Positions 57,306-64,000 of a stretch of DNA of 64,000 nt are shown piece after piece (the first letter of the stretch is position 1; every line of letters starts with the position of its first letter). A program made the translations under genes and the position numbers. Source of the DNA: Suillus spraguei. Taxonomy: Eukaryota > Basidiomycota > Agaricomycetes > Boletales > Suillaceae. Under the pieces are notes generated by a model. That model was not told the origin of the DNA, searched no databases, and was given only the letters and a program-made list of their open reading frames with translations. The stretch spans positions 1 to 64,000 of the forward strand of contig JABCPU010000367.1 of the NCBI GenBank assembly GCA_016800925.1. Direction: 5' to 3'.

Positions 57306-58173
57306 ATGCGTGCTAGTCATGGAGAAGGACGACGCGGTGGTGCGTCCTCTTTGGCTTCTGCGTTATCCGTGTTGGCCTCGGTTGCGGCGCCACCGCCTTC
57401 TTCTGCTACGACACTGGTTATGGAGGTGGTGAGTCCTGGTGAAGGTGTAGCAGCTGCATCAGGAAATTCACACATTCCTTGATGTGCCCTTATGCGGACT
57501 TATTTACACTTAACTGCCTTGGTGAAATTGAATCTACTTGTCCAAAATTTCAATGTGAATGAATTCAGAAAAAAAAAGTTGAGATATATTAATATACATG
57601 TTTTATTGTATTTCGCACTCAAAAAATATAAGATATGCCAGGTGAATGATGTGAGAGAGAGCAAACAAGTTTTGAGATAAGTGAGTTAAGCTGATTAAGC
57701 ATGTTAAGGAATGTGTGAATTTCCTGATGTGCAACTGCAAGTGCCATCGCAAGTGTCAGTCCGGGTGCGAGTGCGAGTGCAGGTGCGAGTACCAATGTCG
57801 CTGCTACAAATTTAGTCAAGGGTACTGGTGCTGGTGTGAGTTCGGGTTTGGGTGCATGCCGGAATGTCACTGCAACTGCGACTGCGGGCATGGGCTTGGG
57901 TGCAGGCAGAGGCGAAGTCGTAGAAATCATCGGTAAGTCTAATTACATTTTCATTCTCATTGAGTGGGCTTTCGGGAAGCGTTATTACTTGGACATATAT
58001 TAACTTTGTCTATAGGCAGCACGCAGTGCTACAACTGCCATATGACTGCAACCCCTTTGTGGAGGAAGGATGATGAAGGCAAGACTGTTTGCAATGTGTA
58101 AGTTCTCTCTCATCGTTCCTTCCATATTCATACTGATATATACAGATGCGGCCTCTACTTTAAGCTCTTATAA
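57306..58173 (+). pseudogene. GATA zinc-finger transcription factor gene split by a MITE
   Basis: From the ATG at 57306 the frame encodes an Ala/Ser/Gly-rich region ending SPGEGVAA at 57456. There a 273-bp MITE intervenes, after which the same frame resumes (SAIASVSPGASASAGAS) to 57932. After an intron at 57933-58015, the exon STQCYNCHMTATPLWRKDD and EGKTVCNV is joined over a 48-base intron (58098-58145) to CGLYFKLL and a stop at 58173. This is a GATA finger of the form CX2C-X17-CX2C. Such factors bind HGATAA. The basic tail that normally follows the finger is missing. Loss of frame at LYFKLL and a second MITE 30 bases later suggest the 3' part is gone. The MITE would have to be spliced out for any product. 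Confidence 0.72.
57457..57729. mobile_element. 273-bp MITE with 24-bp perfect terminal inverted repeats, copy 1
   Basis: Starts CATCAGGAAATTCACACATT(CC) and ends with the exact reverse complement. Non-coding, AT-rich interior. Flanks agcagctg and tgcaactg match at 6 of 8 positions, suggesting an 8-bp target duplication (hAT-like) that has drifted or was imperfect. Inserted in the coding region of the GATA-factor gene. A near-identical copy, inverted, is at 61512-61783. Confidence 0.85.
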
Positions 58174-58203
58174 ACTTCAAATATGTTGAGCGAGGAGTAC
58201 CTA

Positions 58204-58402
58204 CAGTGTGTTGCATCGACTTTTTCAAAAATTTGGCCTCGCTACCTTTCCGGCACTTTTAGATTCTAATTAAGTCAACTTGACCGAGGTTTAAGCCATA
58301 ATTGGTGTGAATATGATCAAATCAGGATGTAAAAGTGCCGGTAAAGGTAGAGAGGCCAAATTTTTGAAAAAGTCGTACTGCAATCTCATATGCAACACAC
58401 TG
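58204..58402. mobile_element. 199-bp MITE, Tc1/mariner-type ends, TA target duplication
   Basis: CAGTGTGTTGCAT at the left and its complement ATGCAACACACTG at the right, each outside base flanked by TA (58202-58203, 58403-58404). The inverted repeats extend about 60 bases inwards (gactttttcaaaaatttggc then ctc-ctacctttccggcact). A lone end-like tacagtgtgttga occurs at about 61813. Confidence 0.82.
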
Positions 58403-58404
58403 TA

Positions 58405-58972
58405 AACCCAACTACTTACAAAATACCTATATAATGCTCACGGTGGCTGACAATAATCATTGTTGCACACATATCCACATGGCGTCGCCACGCACAACAT
58501 TTTAACCCTCCCCGACGCAGAACATTAGCAGCACAAGGGAATGATCGTATCGAGCTCGACTCGGTGTCGCGGCGGGGCGAATGAGAAATGCGAGTGATTC
58601 AACTTACTAGGACTCCAATAAACATAATGCAAATACGGTTATGGACTTGTGCAAAATACACACGCGCATTGAATGCATGCAGGTGCAAAATTTGTCGCAA
58701 AGTTGCAAACTACGCAATCGAAGTCTGACATGTTTGCATTTTTTCACCTTTGGAAAGATTCTCTGCGTTTGCACAAAATTAGAGTTTTGCCTTCTCGAAT
58801 TTCTTAGATTTGTATCCATCTCATTTTGTACTTAGACGTCTATCAGCACGTATCTACCTCATTCTTGTCGATTTTCACTGGGAGGCCTCAAACTTTGTCC
58901 AGTTGACTCACCCACGGCATTTTGGAACAGATTGGTGTGACTAAAAATTGTGCAGGTTTATTTGGATGCAAC
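58405..58972. other. Intergenic stretch, no recognised gene
   Basis: Between the small MITE and the 3' end of the kinase gene. Overlapping short ORFs on both strands (58607-58835) have no domain I recognise. Confidence 0.4.
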
Positions 58973-61014
58973 TTAGATGACATCTGTGGGTTCTACTCCC
59001 AAAGCGGCGGCACTCTCAACCAACTCTGGGCAACGGTCTGCACCTGGGCAAACATGCCCTATCTCCGACTGGCTGAAGTCCAGAATAATTGCAGTAGAAT
59101 CGCTGATCGCAATGTTGGAGGCTGATAGGTCATTATGGACCACTCCCAGCCGGTGAATAGCCATGAGTGATTTGAGAAGACCACACCTGAAACAAAAGGT
59201 GAAATTTTGGGGTTGACCGACCCATGAAACTCACCCACCTTTGATCGAAGGACAGGGATGCGAAAGAAGTCGGTGAAGCCCCTACATCATCCATCAAAAG
59301 GAACAAGGCTCCAACCCCAGAAAACACTCCACGACAAGTAGGAACCGCAGATCCTTGAATAGGTTGCAGATTTTGATAGATCTTGGCTTCAAGCATCAAC
59401 CCGTTGCAAAGATCATCTTCGGCCATTTTCACCACAACGCTGGATCCATCCAGGTGTCCACGGAAGACCGGCAGCTGAGTGTCTGAGATCAGGCTTTCTA
59501 GGACCAGAGGGGTTGAAAAGGAGCAGTTCCAATTGAATTTATCCACCGGAGATAGTTGAAGGGGGAATGATGAACACCCAGAGGTAGTGAAGATAAGTTG
59601 AGGCGGGGAATCTGGACGGGATGACGAGATTGGCAATTTCGGGGCGGCATTATGGGGTCTCCACCTCTGGACTGGTGAACACCATCGCCAACATGACATA
59701 AGCCACCTCCAAATAGGGGGGCACAAGTACTTCTAGAAGTGAACAAAGTCAGGTCTCCACTGGAAGAAGGTGCGGGAGACTCATACCGGCATAACACTGC
59801 CACCGTGGGTACTGGTAGTCGGCTGGGTACTGGGACTTAGGTGATTCCGGCTGGTACCGGGTGTAGCTTGGGGTACGGGCAACGACAAGGGCAGAGGTCC
59901 AGGCGACGGGGCCCCTTGCCATTTACCCTGTTGGTCCAGCCGACTCTTCACCGAGTGGGCTATAAAAAAGCTCAAGTCTAACATTGTGGAGGCCCTTTCC
60001 TCTTCATCAGCAGGTTGATATCGGTAGGAGGGGGAAATCTGTAGACTGTGCCCCTGGCGGTGAACCAGCACAAAGGTATGTTCATTGGAGATGATGCCGT
60101 GCTGTGATTCCCTGCTCACAAGCTGATTCCAAACCTGGACCACAGTTGAGTACCGTGGCAGTCTAACTCAAAAAAAAAACATCGCACTTGGTATATTGTG
60201 TGGATAACCTTACGTTGCCAATGGTGCTCAAACACCTCTGATAGATCTGGGCCGTTAGATGCGTCTTCTTGAGTTTCCTCCTTCCTCTCCCTCTTCTGCT
60301 GTTGCTTCTTTGACAAGATGTCATACACCATGCCTAAATGCATTCTCCCATCTTGGAACAGTGTTTTGGGCCACTGACTCCAATCGTCTCCCAGCTTTTG
60401 CAGCATATCCACCGGGGGAGATCCAGCAGTAGAGGCCTTGTGCGTTTTAACCTCCATCGTGCAACAAATGTTGCCATTCCAGATAAACGACATATCAGGC
60501 CTTCCCGATTGCCCAGAATTTGGTTCAGATACTATTGCAGTGCAGGCTTCTGTTGATGGAAAGCCCAAAGGTGCAGCATCTGGCTGACACGATATTTGGA
60601 ACAAGCAGACGGCCCCACCTCCCGCCGGGGCCATAAAACTTAACTTAAGGTACTCCACCACATTTGACTCCTCGACGAACCTGATGGAAGGATTCCACGC
60701 AATATCCCAGCAGTCCAGATCTGGACATTTGGGACTGGGCTCACTGGGCCATGGTGGCTCAAAGTTTCCCTGGCCCACATTCGGGTGTGCTCTGGCGCGG
60801 CTAGATGGAAAGTATCCAGGTCCAGGCTGTGAAGCTCCTGGAGAGATGGACCACTGCTGTGCAGCTCACATTGACTCACTGGCTTGACTGTGGCGCTTGC
60901 GACGGAATCTTGGGCCGGGGGGATCACAAGTTGGCGGAATATCCGCATAAAATCCATGATTCGGACGGAGGGAAAGTGGAACTGGGAGATGGAGGCGCAG
61001 GTATATGTTGCCAT
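58973..61014 (-). CDS. Predicted nuclease-like/protein-kinase-like fusion protein
   Basis: Exons 61014-60880, 60826-60214, 60166-59787, 59732-59239 and 59186-58973 join in phase to 611 residues. The four introns are 46-54 bases, GT-AG. Residues ~150-175 read GRPDMSFIWNGNICCTMEVK, a P-D ... E-x-K arrangement (D156, E170, K172) like the PD-(D/E)xK nuclease fold. The C-terminal part is kinase-like: VVVK (K478), a Glu in LMLEAKIYQ (E491), LLMDDVG hinge, HND (D560), N565 and LDFSQ (D577) in place of DFG. All catalytic positions are filled. It stops soon after, so the C-lobe is short, as in RIO/aminoglycoside-kinase-like folds. Fusions of this order occur among Crinkler-type proteins and related fungal families. 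No signal peptide is evident. The 5' exon choice rests on phase and splice signals only. Confidence 0.7.
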
Positions 61015-61511
61015 CTTTCCATGTTTAATGCTCAGTGATGAGTGCTGAGCCTATCTAAATTGCTTGAGATCACCTTGGGAAAATTTTCAACACCTTCTGA
61101 TGCGACCGGCCCGACTCGATTAACGTGATCACAGTTAAGCTTAGGTTACAACTTACCACTTGCTCCCGCACACCCACATGTCGTGCAGCCTCCCATTTCC
61201 TACTTACAAATCCTCAAAACTACTACATCTATTTGAAATAATAATACACAAGAATGTCTTACGGGCTTAGACGGATTCATTTGGACAAGAACAAGAACGA
61301 CACGTCTACTCGCCGCACACTCTAATCGGTGGGAAGGGAAAGGTCCCAAGATCCCATCAAAGAGGCTCGCATTCAAGTCGCCATCCATGATACCTTGACT
61401 GGTGTTCATGGCAGTTTTCGTAGTGATGCCCTGTCTGGACATCCTGATATTACCCCGGCCATCCACAATACATATTCAATTAGATTACTGGATAATAGCC
61501 ACTGGTATGCT
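61015..61511. other. Intergenic stretch upstream of the kinase-like gene
   Basis: Contains the probable promoter of the minus-strand gene. No other gene is recognised. Confidence 0.4.
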
Positions 61512-61783
61512 CATCAGGAAATTCACACATTCCTTAACATGCTTAATCAGCTTAACTCACTTATCTCAAAACTTGTTTGCTCTCTCTCACATCATTCACC
61601 TGGCATATCTTATATTTTTGAGTGCGAAATACAATAAAACATGTATATTAATATATCTCAACTTTTTTTTTCTGAATTCATTCACATTGAAATTTTGGAC
61701 AAGTAGATTCAATTTCACCAAGGCAGTTAAGTGTAAATAAGTCCGCATAAGGGCACATCAAGGAATGTGTGAATTTCCTGATG
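61512..61783. mobile_element. 272-bp MITE, copy 2, inverted relative to copy 1
   Basis: Same ends (CATCAGGAAATTCACACATT and its complement) and an interior that is nearly identical to copy 1 when reversed; the main visible difference is one T in the poly-T tract. Flanks ggtatgct and cttgtata do not show a clear target duplication. Confidence 0.88.
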
Positions 61784-61814
61784 CTTGTATATATCTTCCT
61801 AATGTCTACTCTAC

Positions 61815-62170
61815 AGTGTGTTGAGCAGACTGTGAATCGCACATTCTGCTATGTGACATCGTGAAAGTCGAATACTCCGGAGGGCTATGATGACTGTAGG
61901 TATCATCCACTCGCTGCTTTCTTGCTAATCTTCTGCGTGACTATGCAGCCTGGATTCCCAAGGACGATTTCCAAATGCTCCAACAAAGTTTCTATTCAAA
62001 GGATGCTACCCAGGTACGTCAAGATCTAAGGATTTTACAGTTCGATGGTCCATCCTTAATCTCATATCAGGCCGGGTGCCATCTAAAAGTCGGTGCTGGA
62101 CTTCATGCACACCATCTTCTTGGGTAAGCTTTCATATTTTCATTGTTAACTTGCCAACTTTTGTTTTCTC
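61815..62170 (+). pseudogene. Spliced coding remnant, unrecognised
   Basis: A frame WIPKDDFQMLQQSFYSKDATQ is preceded by an acceptor (tatgcag) at about 61951 and ends at a donor (gtacgtc) at about 62013. After atatcag it continues AGCHLKVGAGLHAHHLLG to gtaagctt at about 62125. The regular 50-60-base introns make it look like a real but decayed gene. Stops lie just upstream and downstream. I do not recognise the family. Confidence 0.35.
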
Positions 62171-62319
62171 CAGGTATAGTCACACCTGATCTGTTCATGC
62201 ACGTCTTATTCGGGTGGATACATGCTTTCTGGTATCAGAGGCATCAACTCTCCGAAACGAAGGTTTGCAGAAGTTTTCAATCCAGGAAGTCTTGTGAGTC
62301 GTCAAGTGGAAGAGTTAAA

Positions 62320-62800
62320 GACTTTAGCCCGGCCAGTGTGGTTGAACAGAATCAAAATCTGTACTCTTGGACTACGCAGGTTCAAAACTTGCAGAACTAC
62401 ACTTTTTTCTATCGGAACATACATTGACATTTATCATGGATGGTTTATTTAGAGATTCACCGCAGCTGGTCCTTAGTCAGGTGGTTGCCACAACGGAATC
62501 AAAGTCTGTTTCTCTTAGACTGTAGGTTTGAAACCTGCCGACGACAAGGTTTTTCTATCGAAACACACGTTTATATTCACTCATGGATGGCTTCTTCAGA
62601 AGTTCATCGTAACTGGTCTTAGCCAGGTGGTTGCGACAACAGAATCGAAATATGTTCTGTTCGACTGTAACAGGTTCGAAACCTGCCGACGTGGTTTTTT
62701 TCTATTAGAACACACCTTGATGTTCACCAGGATGGTTTCTTTAGAAGTATCCTTGGACTGTGCGGGTTCAAAGCCTGCCGATAATGATGTTTTTTCTATC
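62320..62800 (+). repeat. Tandem tRNA-like units with B-box and T-run terminators
   Basis: Three ~146-bp units plus one shortened unit. Each has a B-box-like tract (aggttcaaaactt, aggtttgaaacct, aggttcgaaacct, gggttcaaagcct) and an A-box-like ttagtcaggtggttg or ttagccaggtggttg. A T-run follows 10-15 bases after the B box (tttttt near 62403, 62550, 62695, 62791). In units 1 and 2 an anticodon-arm-like hairpin is visible: acaga-atcaaaa-tctgt and acgga-atcaaag-tctgt, a 7-base loop with T then CAA, as in tRNA-Leu, followed by an extra arm and a 5-bp T stem. The acceptor stem does not pair, so these are tRNA-derived repeats (SINE-like) or degenerate tRNA copies rather than working genes. Confidence 0.5.
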
Positions 62801-62921
62801 TTTTGGTTTCTCTTACAGCACTGTCACTGTGTCAACTGCTGCGTGTCGCCTCCCACGACCTGCAGTCGTCCCTGCTCTCAAAAGGAAACCGTCCCTGCTC
62901 TCAATGGAAACGCGTTTCTGA

Positions 62922-64000
62922 CGCAAAATTCCAGGGATCATCCTTTCCGGATCTCCATACTCTGTGTACGACGACGATGCACCTCACGCGGACCTGGTAT
63001 CTACACTCTGGGTGTTCCTATCCTTGGTATCTGTTATGGCCTCCAGGTCTGGTTTTCTCGAGCATCATGGTGGACACTAACTCACGCAGGATCCAGGAGC
63101 TCTGCTGTAATTATAAGGGACAGGTAGCAAAATGCGATCATCGCTAATACGGGCTTGCAGAGGTTCAGATTAGCAGGTCCAGTGGATCTGGAAACTCCGT
63201 CGATGCCCTGTTCGAAGACTCGGCGACGAGATGCAAGTGCGTGTTTTTCGTTTCGTCTGTCATAAGCCAAGTTGACTTGCGATTAGGTCTGGATGTCACA
63301 CGGAGATCAACTGTCTGTTATGCCTCCTGACTTCCATGTCATCTGACGGACGAACACCGCTCCCTATGCCGCCATCGCACATAACTCCAAGTCGATTTAT
63401 GGCATTCAGTTCCATCCAGAGGTGACACATTCACCGCAGGGAAGGCAGCTCATTGGTCGATTTTGTGTTGAATATATGCCAATGCCGACCAAACTGGACA
63501 ATGGTGAAGTAATCACGGTGCTACGTTTATTGTCATGTTCACAGTGATTGCAGAAGAAATTTATTGGCAAGGAAATCGTTCGCATCCGAGAGATATGTGG
63601 CCCGAAAGGACGTGTGATCGGCGCAGTCAGCGGAGGCGTCGACAGCACTGTTGCAGCCAAGTTAATGCACGAAGCAATCGGCGACAGGTGCGCCCCTACG
63701 TTCTTTTCGTGACTTGTATCTTACTCGCATACCAGGTTCCATGCAATCGTGGTGGACAACGGCGTGCTTCGTCTGAACGAAGCACAACAAGTCAACGACA
63801 TGCTGAATAAAGATCTTGGCGTCAACCTGACCGTGGTGGATGCTCTGAGCTCTTCCTCTCCCGACTTCATGGTGTCGAAGATCCGGAGCAGAAACGTAAG
63901 ATTATTGGGAACACGTTCATCAACGTTTTTTCGAGACAGAAGCGTCGAAGATCGAGGAAGCTCCCGAGAAGGAAGAGAATGGAGCGGAGGCAAAGGGGAA
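62922..64000 (+). pseudogene. GUA1: GMP synthase (glutamine-hydrolysing), broken copy, runs off the window
   Basis: The order is that of GMP synthase. GIILSGSPYSVYDDDAPHAD is followed by GVPILGICYGLQ with the amidotransferase Cys (about 63032). Then come [37 protein letters not shown] with the catalytic His and Glu, and the ATP-pyrophosphatase part [20 protein letters not shown] with the PP-loop, then [15 protein letters not shown]. The frame is broken: one base is missing near 62990-63000, near 63222 and near 63840, one base is extra near 63460, and two are extra near 63930. There are in-frame stops TAA near 63145 and TGA near 63348. Introns near 63040-63090, 63240-63286, 63500-63550 and 63690-63736 remain recognisable. 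As this enzyme is essential for making GMP, a working copy should exist elsewhere. The N-terminus before 62922 is not found. Confidence 0.8.

Noticed and set aside
57619..57930. Minus-strand Ala/Pro-rich 103-codon ORF
   Set aside because: Antisense shadow of the GATA-factor exon. The plus strand has the splice sites and the finger.
57715..57936. Plus-strand cysteine-rich 73-codon ORF (MNFLMCNCKCHRKC...), reminiscent of a metallothionein
   Set aside because: It is the +1 shadow of the Ala/Ser/Gly-rich exon of the GATA-factor gene. The other frame splices correctly into a GATA finger, and the ORF's first codons lie inside the MITE.
60640..60879. Unspliced continuation of the first kinase-gene ORF (MATYTC frame)
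   Set aside because: A GTGAGT donor at 60879 and an acceptor ending at 60827 switch to the frame carrying the conserved domain; the unspliced frame has none.
62320..62800. Working tRNA-Leu genes
   Set aside because: The anticodon and T arms look right, but no acceptor stem pairs and D arms are poor in all units.

Overview
This window looks like a stretch of a basidiomycete (Agaricomycetes-type) fungal genome that is mostly repeats. The evidence is short GT-AG introns of 48-83 nt, remnants of KDZ and Harbinger transposases, a TET/JBP-like dioxygenase relic, a FunK1-like kinase fragment, HGATAA promoter sites and a fungal-style GATA zinc finger. The species cannot be named from the sequence.

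Layout. Positions 1-9 kb hold eroded mobile-gene remnants (C-terminal KDZ transposase, an unrecognised ORF, a TET/JBP-like gene, and an Agaricomycetes-type protein cut by an LTR) between two minisatellites. From 9 to 41 kb there are nested solo-LTR-like repeats, which I call families A, B, C and D. Family B and D copies have perfect 5-bp target duplications, and one A and one C copy have 4-bp duplications. Between them lie a dead Harbinger transposase, a dead Ty3/gypsy pol, a Ty3/gypsy gag-protease relic and one complete Tc1-like DNA transposon whose 338-codon transposase is intact (28.16-29.77 kb). From 41 to 50 kb the DNA is almost pure satellite: a hairpin array, a CT-rich array, a 35-bp self-complementary satellite containing CTAACCC, and an 87-bp satellite that reverses orientation several times. 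One ParB-like ORF (45-45.7 kb) sits between the satellites.

From 50 to 64 kb the character changes to spliced, genic DNA. It contains an intact five-exon dihydropyrimidinase, a COX17 copper chaperone gene with an unclear 5' end, a GATA-factor gene split by a 273-bp MITE, and an intact five-exon gene that appears to fuse a PD-(D/E)xK-like region to a protein-kinase-like domain. It ends with tandem tRNA-like repeats and a GMP synthase copy that carries stops and frameshifts and runs off the right edge. A second copy of the same MITE lies in inverted orientation on the other side of the kinase gene.

How it fits together. The dihydropyrimidinase has three GATA-factor sites just upstream, as expected for a nitrogen-catabolic gene. 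The nearby GATA-factor gene is broken, so any regulator would be encoded elsewhere. The GMP synthase copy is also broken, which implies a functional copy elsewhere and suggests that part of this genic block is decayed or duplicated. Most of the rest records successive transposition: D inside A inside a C-like element, C inside A, C inside C, and A inside B.
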